A DNA stretch of 64,000 bases, taken from Cephalopachus bancanus. Taxonomy: Eukaryota; Chordata; Mammalia; Primates; Tarsiidae. The position numbers and the translations under genes are program-made. The stretch spans positions 1,736,001 through 1,800,000 of the forward strand of contig JAPVLO010000182.1 of the NCBI GenBank assembly GCA_027257055.1, given 5' to 3'. Shown piece after piece: positions 1 through 11,088 of the stretch. The stretch's first letter is position 1, and each line of letters starts with the position of its first letter. The notes under the pieces were generated by a model that saw nothing but the letters and a program-made list of their open reading frames with translations, had not been told where the DNA came from and did no database searches.

Positions 1-90
1 GCCTGGTGATATTTTATCCATTTTGCCATTCTATGTCTTTTCAGTGGAGTGTTTAGTCCATTCACATTCAGGCTAATTATTGAAATGTGA
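1..90 (-). pseudogene. L1 ORF2 N-terminus (endonuclease start), cut by window edge
   Basis: The minus strand encodes ISLNVNGLNTPLKRHRMAKW, the characteristic first residues of the APE-type endonuclease domain of L1 ORF2p (family pattern: LN-NGLN-P-KR-R). ORF2p is the endonuclease and reverse transcriptase that nicks target DNA and copies L1 RNA. Only about 25 codons are in the window and I see no clear ATG just upstream, so the coding state of the rest cannot be judged. Confidence 0.85.
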
Positions 91-242
91 GAGCTCCTCC
101 CTATCATAGAGTTCATATAGAGTTGTTGTTCTTCCACTTGGTTTTTTTTTTTTTTTTGTCTTTCTTTTGGTTTTGGGGTTTGTTCATGTATATTTTATTC
201 TTTTCCCTGTACTCTTGTGAAGAACGTTGTTCTTTTTTTCTT

Positions 243-1100
243 TCATTCTGTGTTTAGTACTTTCTTAATTGTTTCATGTAGAGATGGTTTGGTGGCAGCA
301 TAAGTTCTTAGGGATTGGATATCTGGGAAAGATTTTAATTCTTCCTCACTGATGAAGTTTAGCTTGGCAGGGTAGGTTATTCTTGGTTGAAATTGTTTAT
401 TTTTTAAGACTTTGAAGATAGGGCTCCAAGTTCTCCTAGCCTGCAAGGTTTCTGTAGATAAATCTGCTGCTATTCTGATTGATCTTCCATGGTATGTGAT
501 CTGGCCTTTTTCTCTTGCTACCTTTAGGATTTTTCTTTTATGCCTACTTTGTTTAGGCAAATTATTATGTGTCTAGGAGTTGGTCTTCTCATTTGTTGTC
601 TTGCAGGGGTTCTCTGAATCTCTTGTGTTTGAATTTTTGCATCACTGATTAGATAAGGGAAGTTTTCTTGAATGATCTTATGGAAAGTTTGTTCCAGTGT
701 GGTCTCTGTCTCTCTTTCTGCCTCAGGAAGTCCAATTACTCTTAGGTTAGGCCTCTTGAGTTAATCGCTCCTCTCTTGGAGGTTTTGTTCTGTCTTTTTG
801 AGCTTATTTTCTGTGTTTTTCAGAGTTTGGGTTATTTCTATATTTTGGTCCTCAAGCTCTGAGATTCTTTCTTCTGCTTGGGTAGTTCTACTTTCCATGC
901 TTATCAGTTTGTTATTTATTTCATTCACAGTATTCTTTATTACTGTTATCTCAGATATCAGCTCCTTCCTAGTTTCTTCTTGTGTCTCCTCAATTCTTTT
1001 TAATCTCTCCATTATTCACTTGATATCTATGTTTGTAGTTTGAGACCCTTCTTTCTGGGGGCTCTTCGTTGTTTGCATTCCGAAATCAGTTTTCTCAGTG
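243..1100 (-). pseudogene. L1 ORF1p remnant (coiled coil and C-terminal domain)
   Basis: Two open pieces on the minus strand match the L1 ORF1 nucleic-acid chaperone. The upstream piece (761-1,012) is a heptad-rich coiled coil with segments such as ERISELEDQN, the trimerisation region of ORF1p. The downstream piece (243-560) is the C-terminal domain, with REKGQITYHG, ADLSTETLQARR and FQPRITYPAKLNFISEEE, and it ends at a normal stop at 243. The RRM-domain stretch between them (about 560-760) is not in one frame, so the gene is broken. The N-terminus above 1,012 is poorly preserved. Confidence 0.88.
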
Positions 1101-1289
1101 TCTGCCCTCCCAGGGGTCTGGGAGAGACCCATACTCTTCTTTTGGTTTTTCTTCATTTGTGTAGATTTTTCTCTCTCTCCCCCTTTAATTCTATTTTTGA
1201 GGGAAGGTGGGATTGCTTTTATTTCTCTTCTGCAATATCCTGTTCTTCCTTATGAGGGTCTTCTTGTTTTGTTCACTTTTCAGGTTGGA

Positions 1290-2410
1290 GCATAGGCTGC
1301 AATCTGTACTTTTTGCAGTTTTGAGGTTTAATTGAGAGGGAAGCTGTGATTCAGAATGTATATGCTGATTCTAGCATCCATGAACAGGTGTATGAGCACA
1401 CTGGAACCTATTGCCCTCTGCTTTACAATCTGTCCATTCAGCAGTATGAAGTCTTGGTCCCTAGATTAAAAAGGGGGTTATAAAAGAAGAAAATAATGGA
1501 GGAAAGGGGGGTCAATAGGGAGTTAGAAAGAGAGAAGTGCGAGAGGGAAAACAGATATACATACCAACTATCAGGTGAGAAAGAGACACAAGGCAGGGAG
1601 GAAGTGAAGAAAGACACGTAAGAAAGATTCCCTAAGAGTACTGATAGCTACACAGAGACAGGCCAATAAAATCAAGAAACAGTGTAAGTCAGAAGGCAAA
1701 CAACAAACATGGTCAAAACCAACAGTTACAATGATAAAATCATAAGTCAAATAAGCAATCAGACTAAAGTCACTTCTCTGATCTCCAATTCTGGCCTCTC
1801 CCCTTTATTTTTCATTGCAGTGTAGGGGTGGGGCTCTGTCTCCTGTTTCGGGCTGTTGCCTTAGGAACTGAGGTAAAGTTTGTTGATAGGTGGGTGGGGC
1901 AATGGAAGTCTCTGCCTGGAGAATGGCGAAGCAGTTTCTGCAGATCTGTTTTTCTCCGCTTGTCTGGGTCCCCCAGCCAGGGTGGGCCCAGAGTTCCAGA
2001 GCTCCAAAGCTCCAAAGGGCAGGTGGTGAGCAGCGAGAGTGGCCCTGGGCCCCCCACAGGGTACTTCAGCCAGGAATGAGACCAGTGTCTCTGAGGGATG
2101 GGCACCCAGAGCCTCCCTGAGTGACCGGCAGCTTGGTGCCAGGTGCTGGGCTGGAGATGATGTAGCCAGGGAGGGAGCTGGAAGGGGGTTGGGACCCGAG
2201 ACTCCCATGCACACAGTGGAATGGCAGCAGCAGGGGCAACAATATGTGGCCCTGTGTGGGACCGAAGGTCCCCGGGCCTCACACCAGCGCGGCTGGTGGT
2301 GGGCTGGGGGATGGGGGAAAAGAGTAAGAGTCTTTTTGGGAACTCATGTTCAGAGAACCTCACAAGTTCACCTATGCTGTCACCATCTTGTTCCCATCTC
2401 CCTGAATGCT
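1290..2410 (-). promoter_or_regulatory. L1 5' UTR / former internal promoter
   Basis: This GC-rich block, about 60% GC around 1,850-2,350 in an AT-rich setting, lies between ORF1 and the L1 5' end. In L1 elements this region holds the internal RNA polymerase II promoter. Several long chance frames cross it on both strands, including 241 codons at 1,812-2,537 on the minus strand. They follow base composition and resemble no protein family I know. Confidence 0.55.
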
Positions 2411-2601
2411 TCTTTTTAATATTTAGAAAGTCTTGTATCTGGATATAGTCTATAAGCATTCTGTGGTCATTCCCATTTTTTTGTTTTTGAATTTTCCTCA
2501 ACTGCAGAAGCCAAAAAAATAAACAAACAAAAAACAATTCATTTTCATATCTCTCTTGTTGCTAAATTTCTGACTTCAAATTAAAACAAATCATAAGGAC
2601 A

Positions 2602-2626
2602 GTGACAAGAACTTGAGTAAACAAGA
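2602..2626 (+). repeat. 25-bp inverted repeat, left arm
   Basis: This 25-base segment, starting GTGACAAGAACTTG, is the exact reverse complement of 4,128-4,152. Flanking bases on either side do not match. The arms bracket about 1.5 kb holding an Alu and otherwise unassigned DNA. The rest of 2,411-3,081 contains nothing I recognise. Confidence 0.75.
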
Positions 2627-3081
2627 CAGGGTGTTACCATCAGAGTGGCAAGTAAAATTGGAGACATCTGAGTGTTTTTACTATGTCTAGGCTCGAAGTT
2701 CCAAGGAGGAGAAGTCTATGGCATAGCCCTTTCCAGATGTGATGAACTCCCAGACACAAAACTTAGACCGTGGCTCTTTCTTTCTCCTCCCACTACACCC
2801 GTGTACTGGACTTTGGACAGGCATGACTTTCCCTTAAGCAGGCTATCCATTGGTTATGCTTCTCACACATAAAGAATCTCGATACCATGCAGATCCCTCA
2901 TGACTAACTGGAATCCGGCTCTAGCTTTGCAGTATATTTCTTTCAATTCTCGAACTATGACTGACAACTCTCAATAAATAATTGACTAAGAAGGCATTCT
3001 CTAGTTTGGAGAAGTTGTAGATCACGTCTAATCTAAAGGAAACTAGGATGACTGACTTTTCACCCGTAATTAGAAAGTGCA

Positions 3082-3363
3082 GCCGGGCTCAATAGTTCAG
3101 CCTGTAATCCTGTGCCTTTGGGAGGCTGAGGTGAGTGGATTGCCTGAGCCCGTGGGTTCGAGACCTGCCTGGGCAGTGAGACCTCATCTCTACAATAAAA
3201 TCAAAAAATCAGCTGGGCGTGGTAGTGCATGCCTGTAATTCCGGCTACTTGGAAGGTTGAGGTGGAAGGATCACCGGAGCCCAGCAGGTCGAGGCTGCGG
3301 GGGCCGGGAGTGGCCACTGCACTCCAGTCTGGGCGACAGAGTGAAACTCCAATTCAAAAAAAC
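3082..3363 (+). mobile_element. Alu SINE (dimeric, lineage-specific type)
   Basis: A complete dimeric Alu with the CTCATCTCTACAATAAAATC linker, both monomers and a short A-rich tail. It is flanked by exact 9-bp target-site duplications GAAAGTGCA at 3,073-3,081 and 3,364-3,372. It is moderately diverged from the other young-type copies, with the first box mutated to AATAGTTCAG. Confidence 0.95.
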
Positions 3364-3372
3364 GAAAGTGCA

Positions 3373-5063
3373 AGGTTGATATTATTGCATATGCCATGCC
3401 CTGTCTGGTCTTCAGCTTCAGGTGAAAGTAATTTCACAGTGTTGAGGACAGAAGCAAAATTAGATGAAATTAGAAGATAAACTGGGGGAAGGATTCAGGG
3501 GCAATAAGTGTGCACCATTTTATCTCAAACGCTGAGAGTGAAGAGGAAGAACGGAATAGGTAACCAATCAAGAAAAAAGCAGTAAGGGAAATTTTTTAAA
3601 ATGCAAAATTATGGCAGTGTTTCCATTCTGAAGGGGAGGACTGAGCAAAAGGAAAGACAGAAGACAGAGCAGATAGGAGCTAAAGTCCTCTTAGTGACTC
3701 TAAAGCACAGGTAGGAGGATTAATCTTGAGCATGTGCAAGTTGCATCATTTGGGGGAGAAGTAGGAAAATCTGGATGCAGTTGGTTAAGTCTGTATCTTT
3801 GTGGTAGAACGTTGACTGAGTTCTTAAGTGACTGCTTGCTGCGACATGAGAGAAAAGAGCATCGGGTGAGACAGTGGGAAAAACAAAGTTTGGACTAGGA
3901 TCTGAAGAGTCTATAAAAGAATTGGAATAGCTCCTATGGAGGATAGGCCCCCCAAATAAGTAAGAAAACTTCAAGATATCAAAGTTCCCAGTGCCAACTC
4001 TGACCTGACCCAGGAGTTGGTTTTGTATTATGATGTCAAGCATATTCAATTTTAAGGCTGCCCAGCTCTGACATGAGGTCCCAAAATTTGACAAATTTGC
4101 CTCTGCCTTATCTCTGAGACTATGTCCTCTTGTTTACTCAAGTTCTTGTCACCAGCCTCCTGCTCTGTTTCCAAGACTGAAATTTTCTGGTTACTGAATT
4201 CTTATTCCCAAAGAACTGGACTGGTGATCCACCTGATACCCTTGTATACCTGTTATTTTTTGATGCATAATAAAACAAACCACTTCCAGACTTGGTTGGG
4301 TGTTGGTCACCTAGATGGCCTGCTACTCACTGGTGGCTGACATTTGTTGGCTTGGGTGATGGGAGTGATGGAAGCATAAGTTAATCTAGCAATATTTAAA
4401 TAGTAGTGATAGCAGGGATTCCAAAAACATCAAGAGAGAAAACAAGTTCCAAGAAGTAAGTCCTTTTCAAGTACCTATTTGCAACATATTAGAAAAAAAT
4501 AAATCAAATGACTAAACCAGAATGACTAGAATAGGTGGAAAATAGATTCTACCCCTGATGGGAGAAACCAGAAACCTTGTATTGTGAGAAGGCATGGGTA
4601 GAGAGATGGGTTGGAATTAATTTGTGGCCATTATTTCGTAATCAACTAAAACGAACTCCCTAGCAAGGCTGGGGCATGCCTTGATCTTACCAGTCAGCCC
4701 CCTTCAAGTACCTGGTCTTCACAACTTGGGCACCATTTCTTATTCACTGGCAGATCTCCAAGTTGATGTCTATATAGACTACCTAGTTATACACACACTG
4801 AACTCTCCATTCCTGTCTTTGTCCACCTAAGAATATATCCTTTCATATTATCTTAAATACCCTCCACTGCATCCTATAGCTATTGGGTAGTTGCATGTGC
4901 TGCAGTATAAATTACATGGTGGGTTTCTTGCCTTGTCTATCAGATTACACTGCTTTTAGCAATGACAGCTTCATAAATACTCTCTCCTTCCAATTCTCTA
5001 TATATACGGCCTCTGAGACATTCTACCCTTGATCTATCTTGCCCCTTCCCTCCTTGTTAATAT
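3373..5063. other. No recognised feature
   Basis: AT-moderate DNA with no repeat family, gene or RNA that I can support. Open frames at 3,720-4,094 (minus) and 4,122-4,340 (plus) are short and have no recognisable domains. The only structure seen is the right arm of the 25-bp inverted repeat. Confidence 0.5.
4128..4152 (-). repeat. 25-bp inverted repeat, right arm
   Basis: Exact reverse complement of 2,602-2,626 with unrelated flanks. A perfect 25-base match this close is not expected by chance. Confidence 0.75.
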
Positions 5064-5275
5064 GTTGAAATCTCAAATTCAAAAATTCAAAATCCAAATT
5101 GCTTAAAAATCTGAAACGTATTGAACACTGACAAAGGAAATGCTCATTGGATAATTTTGGATTTAGGATTTTCAAATTTGGGACACTCAATTATTAATAT
5201 AATGCAAATATTTCAAAATCCAAAATTCAAAACACTTGTAGTCTCAAGTGTTCCTGATAAGGGATACTCAACCTG
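5064..5275. mobile_element. Small palindromic DNA transposon (Tigger/MITE-like)
   Basis: This stretch has the pattern of a mammalian non-autonomous DNA transposon with long, TIR-like ends built of AAATCCAAAAT-type words. It includes a central GGAAATGCTCATTGGA and ends in GATAAGGGATACTCAACCTG, whose complement is the usual terminal sequence CAGGTTGAGTATCCC. The left terminus is degraded. The family name is not certain from memory. Confidence 0.6.
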
Positions 5276-5540
5276 TACACATTTTTTACCTTATTTTTCG
5301 CTTTGTTTACTGTCTGGTCTCAGAACTTGCTTTTCTGTGTACTTCAACCAGGCTCACCGAGTCATCTTAAAAATGATGCAGAATTTTAAATTGTCCAGAT
5401 AATGAAGCAAACCAAGTCAAGTCTTGCTTACATTTTCAAAACAATTGAACTGGCAACAAAACAGGAAGTGTTTCTAAGATACATTACATTGTCAGTCTGA
5501 AGTTTGCTTTGAGTCAAAGTAACATCAACTTATTACCAAG

Positions 5541-5572
5541 TTTGTGTGTGTGAGTGTGTGTGTACAAGTGAG
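5541..5572 (+). repeat. Short GT-rich microsatellite
   Basis: An imperfect run of TG dinucleotides interrupted by GA steps, about 30 bases long. Confidence 0.7.
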
Positions 5573-5724
5573 AGTGTAAGCAAAGATGGGAGAAGGCATA
5601 GCAAACCAAAAGAAAGTGAAAAAAAAGTATGAAAGGAAACTCAAAGGAGAAAGTATCTAAAGACATTTGCCTCATACCAGACGCTGTAAATTTGTGAGCA
5701 TGTGTGTAAAGTTGTCCATTATAG

Positions 5725-5840
5725 ACTTATGTTTTATCATTCACTCAACATGTATTTATTGGGTGCCTGCTTTGAGACTCACACCATGCTAGGGGTTATA
5801 AAGTTGACCTCAGGAGTGAATATTGCACTGGATATATTTC
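5725..5840 (-). mobile_element. L2 LINE 3' end fragment
   Basis: Contains the old mammalian pattern CATTCACTCAACATGTATTT followed by a diverged TGCCTGC...CATGCTAGGGGTTATAAAG, the reverse-orientation 3' end of L2. It is a short relic. Confidence 0.6.
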
Positions 5841-6614
5841 TATCAGTGACGTGGTTTGGCCTTTCGGGAGTACGATTCTGGCGTAAGAAAAGGTGAAGGA
5901 GAGGAACCAGACGGCTCTTAAATGCAACCTCAGCTGATTGAAACCATATACTCTCCTGTGAAACATTCATTCTGATTTTGCTGTCAGGAGATAAAACATC
6001 ATTTTTTTCTTCCTTCCATCCCCCTTCCACATGTTTTAAAGGTAATACGATTTTTATTGGAAAGAATTTCTCTGTAAGATGGCACCTCTTCCCTTTCCCT
6101 TTCAAGTACCAGACCATCCGGTTATCTGGGAGAGAAGGACCAGGAAAGCCTTGGGTGGAGTCTCCTGGAAATTGGCTCTACGTAAAAAATTAAGGAGGCC
6201 GGAGCGTTGGGAGAAAACCAGGAGATCTTTGAAGTTGCTCTCAGAGACTTAAGATTCTCCGGGGAGGAAGGAGAGGCATGTGACATGAATAAGGATACCT
6301 GATCTCAGTCAGGCAAAGCAGGGACCAAAGTAGGCTCAAACTTCACCTGGATGAAGACCACATGTATACTAATCCTGAAGTGTACCCCGTCTTTAAATAA
6401 AATAAATTTTAAAAAAGATTCTGAACATCAAAACAGGATTAAGTGGCCTGCCTCTCATCAGAAAGGCAAATACAGAAGAAAGATAGTGAGTCTCTTCTTT
6501 CCACTGGCAAAATGGCACTTTCCATGAAAACAGAACGAAGGAGAAGTTATTTTGTCCACAAAATTCCACAGTTCTCACTAACACTTAAGTTGTTTGTTTT
6601 CATTATTATTATTA
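5841..6614. other. No recognised feature
   Basis: No repeat family or gene recognised. Opposed short open frames (5,779-6,117 minus, 5,978-6,193 plus) look like chance. Confidence 0.45.
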
Positions 6615-6800
6615 AACTTAATAACTAACATTTGGTATCACCTCTATGGCAAACATTGTATTAGGCCACTTACACATACCATTGTATTTAATACTCAAAC
6701 CAAGCCAGTTTGTTGGGTACTCTTATTCCCACTTTGCAAACTAATAAACTGATTTTACCAAGTTCTATTCAGTTCAACATAAAGTGGCCATCAGAGAATT
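6615..6800 (-). mobile_element. MIR SINE fragment
   Basis: Reverse-orientation MIR: a diverged version of the 3' end (AACATTTGGTATCACC...GGCAAACATTGTATTAGGCC), then TATTCCCACTTTGCAAACTAA, corresponding to the conserved core that reads as TTTCCTCATCTGTAAAATGG on the other strand. Confidence 0.6.
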
Positions 6801-6954
6801 AAAGGACATTAAGTATCTTAAGAGAACTTGTAAGTCAACAAGCCCAGCTTTCTGTATAATCCAGAACTTCTTTCTGCAACAGCCTTCATAAATGCCAGCT
6901 CAGCATTTGCTTGAATGTACCTCCAGTAGGGGCTGGTGAACCAGGAAAGATCTA

Positions 6955-7130
6955 GAATGAAAGTCAAAGGCTTTCAAGTTCTACCTCTGCCATGTACTGA
7001 TCAATTGTGAACCTATCTTGGCAAGCTACTTAACATCTTTAAGCATCACTTTCTTTTTCTATAAACAGAAGAAAATACTCAGATCACAGAGTTATTATGA
7101 TCATGAAATGAGATGATATCTTAGAGCATT
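6955..7130 (+). mobile_element. MIR SINE fragment
   Basis: Plus-orientation MIR with the core GCAAGCTACTTAACATCTTT, a diverged TTTTTCTATAAACAGAAG, then GAGTTATTATGATCATGAAA, as in the MIR 3' half. Confidence 0.65.
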
Positions 7131-7139
7131 TCTGGTGAA

Positions 7140-7830
7140 ATCTCTAACATTTCGTTCAGTCATCCAACAAATTTTATTTGCTATTTTTTTCTATGCCAAT
7201 CATTTTGTTGCACACAGCGGGTATAGTAGTAAACAAAACAGACATGGTCCTCGCAGCCGTGAAGCTTACAGTTTAGTGGGAGAGACAATAACCAAAGCCG
7301 GAACAAGGGTAAGATGAGCAAGGTATTCACCTCTGGTACAAATGTAAGGGGGTCCCAAAGTAACCAGGATCCTTAATATTTTAATATAATATTTTGAAAA
7401 ATAAAAATTGATGCAAAAATTCCATGATGGAAAAACTAAATAATGTCAGGATAAATATGACTGAGTTTTTATTTTTACCTCAGACTCCCGTGTAGCTCAA
7501 CACGATGCTTGAGATAACAAGTAAACACACACACAAGCACACGTGTACGCCTACATATGCGTGAGGTCTTAGCGGGTAAAGATTGGGTTGAGGGGGATGA
7601 GACGTAGAGGGAACAGCATTTCCAAAGGCCCTGGGGTGAGAAGGTGCTTAGAATATTCCAGAGCCTATAAGAAAGTGGGTGTTGTGTAGCTATGATGGCC
7701 AAAGAATGAGTGGTATGAGTTGGGCAGAAATGGTAGTCATGGTCAGTAACACAGGGTCTGGTAACCCAGGAAAGGATGCTGCATGTCAGATGTAATGGGG
7801 AGGTCATGCAAAGATTTTAAGCAGGAGCAT
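7140..7830 (-). mobile_element. L2 LINE 3' fragment
   Basis: Reverse-orientation L2: AACAAATTTTATTTGCTATT, then GTAAACAAAACAGACATGGT, GAAGCTTACAGTTTAGTGGG and later GGTCATGCAAAGATTTTAAG. Most of this is the well-preserved 3' end of L2; the middle part (7,330-7,560) is too diverged to align by eye. Confidence 0.65.
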
Positions 7831-8029
7831 TACTGTTGTTTATGATTTTAAAAAAACATTCTTCTGGCAGATTAGTAAAAAAGAAGAGATAGGTGGGGAA
7901 GTGTAGGAGCACAAAGACAAGCTAAGAAACTATTGCAACTATCTATGCCAGAGAGAAATGTCTTGGGCTAAACCAGTGTGATTATGTGTATACTGTGTGT
8001 GGTGCTAGAAATACAGTATACACTTTTTC

Positions 8030-8285
8030 ACTCTTTAATTGAATCACTGAGCAAGTTATTTTACTTCTCTGATTTATGGTGTTCTCATCTGTAAATTGGA
8101 GAAAATTATCAAAACTATTACATAGGGTTGTTGGGAGTATTAATTTAGATAATGCACGCAAAATGCTTGGAATAGTATGTGGCAAAGAGTAAGCTATTTG
8201 TTTAGAAATTGTTTCATATTTATCTTTGTATCCCTGTCAGTGCCTAACAACACCTGTCTTCTAGTAGAGGGTCAATAAAGACCTG
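8030..8285 (+). mobile_element. MIR SINE
   Basis: Long MIR copy in plus orientation: GAGCAAGTTATTTTACTTCT, TCTCATCTGTAAATTGGAGA, TAGGGTTGTTGGGAGTATTA, AATGCTTGGAATAGTATGTG and a CAATAAAG end. The order matches the family. Confidence 0.75.
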
Positions 8286-8399
8286 TCTATTTAAAATGTT
8301 ACTGATGTTCTACCAGTAGCTTATGTGTGCCAAGGTTTTTTGTGTTTTTTTTAATTATCAGAGGTTACTCTGTTAATTATTCTACTATTACTCTCCAAC

Positions 8400-8982
8400 C
8401 CCACCCTGATTCTGACTTTTATAGTATCTTGCATAAACTATTGCAATAACATGTAATTCATTTTCCTAGCTCCAGTTTCCTTTCACTCTAGTCTATCTTA
8501 CATATTGCTACAAGCCTTTGTTTCCTAAATACAGGCCAATCCACGTAACTCCTTTTCTCAAAATTCTTCAGCGGCTTCTTAGTATCATAGAATTAAGTCC
8601 AAATTCCTTAGCATGGTGCTTGAAAAACCCCCCACAAGGCCAATCATTCCCTCTTCGTCTGCTCGTACCATAATACCGCTCCAGTCTACTGCCATCCACC
8701 AAACACACATTTACTCAAGTCTCTGTGCTTTTGCTCAGGCTGTTTCTTTTTTTTTTCTTTTTTTTTTTTTTTTCGAGTTGGAGTCTCACTCTGTCCCCCA
8801 GACTGGAGTGCAGTTTCCTTTACAAAGAGTGTACTTCCCATCCCCACCAGCTTGTTAAAATTTATCTAACAAGACCCAGTTAAAATGCCATCCCCTCTAC
8901 GAAGTATTCCCTGATCCTACAAAAAGAAAAACAAAAATCAAATCTCCCTATCCTCATTCCATTGCATTCCTGTCTCTCATAA
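8400..8982 (+). mobile_element. L2 LINE fragment, interrupted by a truncated Alu
   Basis: Plus-orientation L2 3' region (pattern: AAAATTCTTCAGCGGCTTCT, TTAAGTCCAAATTCCTTAGC, CTCTGTGCTTTTGCTCAGGC). It continues after the Alu with AAGTATTCCCTGATCCT. The Alu insertion at 8,748 splits it. Confidence 0.65.
8748..8812 (-). mobile_element. Strongly 5'-truncated Alu
   Basis: A minus-strand Alu retaining only its tail and about the last 50 bases: poly-T, then GAGTTGGAGTCTCACTCTGT, ending at GGAGTGCAG. The flanks CTGTTTCTTTT and CAGTTTCCTTT suggest a short target-site duplication. Confidence 0.75.
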
Positions 8983-9459
8983 GGCACCCTCCATACTACC
9001 CATGTTCTATATCCTGCCTCAGGGTGAAATGACTCAAAATAATGGTTAAAGTACTTATCACTGACTTAGCTGAGCAATTAAGTACATATTTCTATGAATC
9101 TGGCAGACTTCAAACACTAGAAAATCTATTTAAAGCTGCTCCTAGAATGATATGTTGCTCAGAACGGGTATATGATACATAGTAGTGTAATTATAAGTAT
9201 GGCATGTAAAGCCAGTATGAGAGTTGTAATTATACAGACCTAAAATCAAATATCAGCTTAAACACATGAGATCTGACAATTAAGTTAGTAAACTCATTCT
9301 AGAAAAAGTGCTACATGACTCACTGCTGAATATCACTATGGCCACCTCCAGAGCACTTCCCTTGGGACACTAGGCACCAATACCAGTGCCTAGTGCACCT
9401 GTCAAAGCAATTTTGGAACTCTTTTTCTGGGATGGCCATCAGAGCCATCATTGTATTAC
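8983..9459 (+). repeat. Direct duplication, copy A (~480 bp)
   Basis: Collinear with 11,089-11,562 at roughly 88-90% identity by eye, beginning GCACC(C/T)TCCAT(A/G)CTACCCA. The shared block includes about 290 bp of sequence outside the mariner plus the left arm of the mariner at 9,272. Two independent mariner insertions therefore do not explain it. Confidence 0.85.
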
Positions 9460-9807
9460 CCTTCATGTCCTGAATGCCAAATGTCTTCCTTTCAATATTT
9501 CTTTTATCTTTGGATAAATAAAAGACATTGGGAGGCAGATAATGTGAGTTGGGAAGGTGTTCCAATATAGTTATGTGTACAGTGCTGCCAATGTAAGCAC
9601 ACAGTGATAAGTTTATGAACTTAACAAATAAAGATGACAGCTCTGTTGGCCATTCCCGGAAAAAAGTTCCAAATTTGCTTTGACAACTAGGTGCTAGCAT
9701 CAGTGCCCAGCTTCCCAAGGGGAGTACTGAGAAGATGACCATAGTGCCATTCAGCAGTGAGGTATGTAGCACTTCTTCTAGGATGGTTTATGAATCTAAT
9801 TGTCAGA
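9272..9807 (-). mobile_element. Mariner-type element with very long inverted ends (fold-back)
   Basis: Both ends begin TCTGACAATTAAG/TCTGACAATTAGA and continue as diverged inverted copies through GAAAAAGTGCTACAT, CTCACTGCTGAAT, CCCTTGGGA and TTTTGGAACT. Each arm is about 170-180 bp, with a spacer near 180 bp. A 150-codon frame on the minus strand (9,320-9,772) holds worn mariner transposase C-terminal motifs: IPEKEFQNCF, then a tryptophan-rich segment and SQGKCSGGGHSD where the family has SQG-YFEGD. The element is dead and looks like two 3' ends joined head to head. Confidence 0.75.
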
Positions 9808-9974
9808 CCTCGTATTACGTATTACATATGTCTTTGGGACAGCCATATAACCCTTGTCACTGAAGACCCTGACACATACCAATCAAAAGGATTTTATGAG
9901 GATTCGAAAATGGTATTAATAATATTTTAACAGCAAACCCTTGAAAAGAACTCACCATGAATGAGAAATTATTC

Positions 9975-10170
9975 TGAGAGCTTTACATGTATCAATTCAT
10001 TTCATTCTCAAACAAGTCTAGGAAGAAGATGCTACTACTATCCCCTTTCTACAGACTGGAGAACTGACACAAAGAGGTCAAGTAGAGTAACTTGATGAAG
10101 TTCAAACAGTAATAAATTGTAGAATGGGTGTTTAAGTCCAGGTTGCATGGAGTCTCAGCTCTTTTAACGA
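9975..10170 (-). mobile_element. MIR SINE fragment
   Basis: Reverse-orientation MIR: GAGCTTTACATGTATCAATT, CATTCTCAAACAAGTCTAGG, TATCCCCTTTCTACAGACTG, AGGTCAAGTAGAGTAACTTG. The element order fits. Confidence 0.7.
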
Positions 10171-11088
10171 ACAGAGAGTGGAATTGAGTGCCTGGCATCT
10201 GGTAAGTTCTTAATGAATGTGATGATAAATGTTGCAGAGCCTTCTTCTTCCCTTCTCATTCCCTATGTCAGGAGAAGGACCACCTCCTACTCAACCATCT
10301 AGCTTTGGCATACAGCACCATGGCTAGCATGCAGGTAGCGGTATGACAGCGTTGGTTTGTACTAGTTTTGAAAAGCCAACTGTACACCTCTTCCCAACTC
10401 CATGTTCAGTGAGGTCATTCTGGTAGCTTGAAATTAATTATGTGGAAGTATTATATCACGGGAATAGGCCAGTGCTGAAATCCCATAAGTTCATAACAGA
10501 GTCATTAAATTCCCTTTGTTGTTTAAGTTAGCTGGAGTTGGGTTTACATCATTTGCAGTCCAAAGAGGTCAGCTTAAGAAATCTGTTATATCAGATACAT
10601 GCAGAAAGGCTAAAGGTGTGGAAATGTGCTAGCCAGCAATATTCTTCTTAATTTCTCCTCCATGGACGATTATAAAAATATGTGGCCTTGTGGGAGAAGA
10701 GGACATTTGTTCTAAAAGTTCTGATTCACCAAATAACTTATTTAAACCTTCAGATCTGCTGTCCCATATGCTTAGCACACAATCTGAGTTAAGTACAGGA
10801 AAACCAAGCACGTGAATTTTAAATGTGAGAACTTAACTATTAGTCACCGAAGGTATGAGATATTTTATAGACTCGATTAGTTGAATGCCAAACGAAGACT
10901 GCTGCTACCATTGTTGCTTCTATTATGGCTCTAGCAGCTAGACAAGTTGTCTCTTTTGCCAAAGAATGCAGCAACAAAATAAAGCAAAACAAAGAACTTC
11001 TCCTTTCTTTTGCAGATGGCAATGTGGGTGGTCAAAAAGACCCATACGATTTTGTTTCATCTGTAGGAGTCCACTGTCCTCACATACA
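10171..11088. other. Unassigned; contains a small direct-repeat core
   Basis: No known family or gene recognised. Bases 10,253-10,279 match 12,849-12,875 exactly over 27 bp, with weaker similarity for another ~20 bp upstream. A short frame at 10,925-11,182 (MALAARQVVSFAKECSNKIK...) looks gene-like in composition but has no motif I can name and runs into the duplicated block. Confidence 0.45.

Larger units (their letters stand above)
1..2410 (-). mobile_element. L1 retrotransposon, 5' half (5' UTR, ORF1, start of ORF2)
   Basis: Read on the minus strand this is an L1 running from its 5' end near 2,400 to the window edge. The 5' end carries the usual start-of-L1 pattern around AACAAGATGGTGAC (about 2,375-2,395), followed by a GC-rich 5' UTR, an ORF1 remnant and the first codons of ORF2. 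The rest of ORF2 lies outside the window. Stops and frame changes split ORF1, so the copy is dead. The 5' UTR is present, so this is not a typical 5'-truncated insertion. Confidence 0.9.

Noticed and set aside
1812..2537. 241-codon open frame on the minus strand
   Set aside because: It lies in the GC-rich L1 5' UTR and crosses the L1 boundary, and has no recognisable domain.
9320..9772. 150-codon minus frame as a host gene
   Set aside because: Its C-terminus is a worn mariner transposase end and the whole frame lies within the fold-back element.
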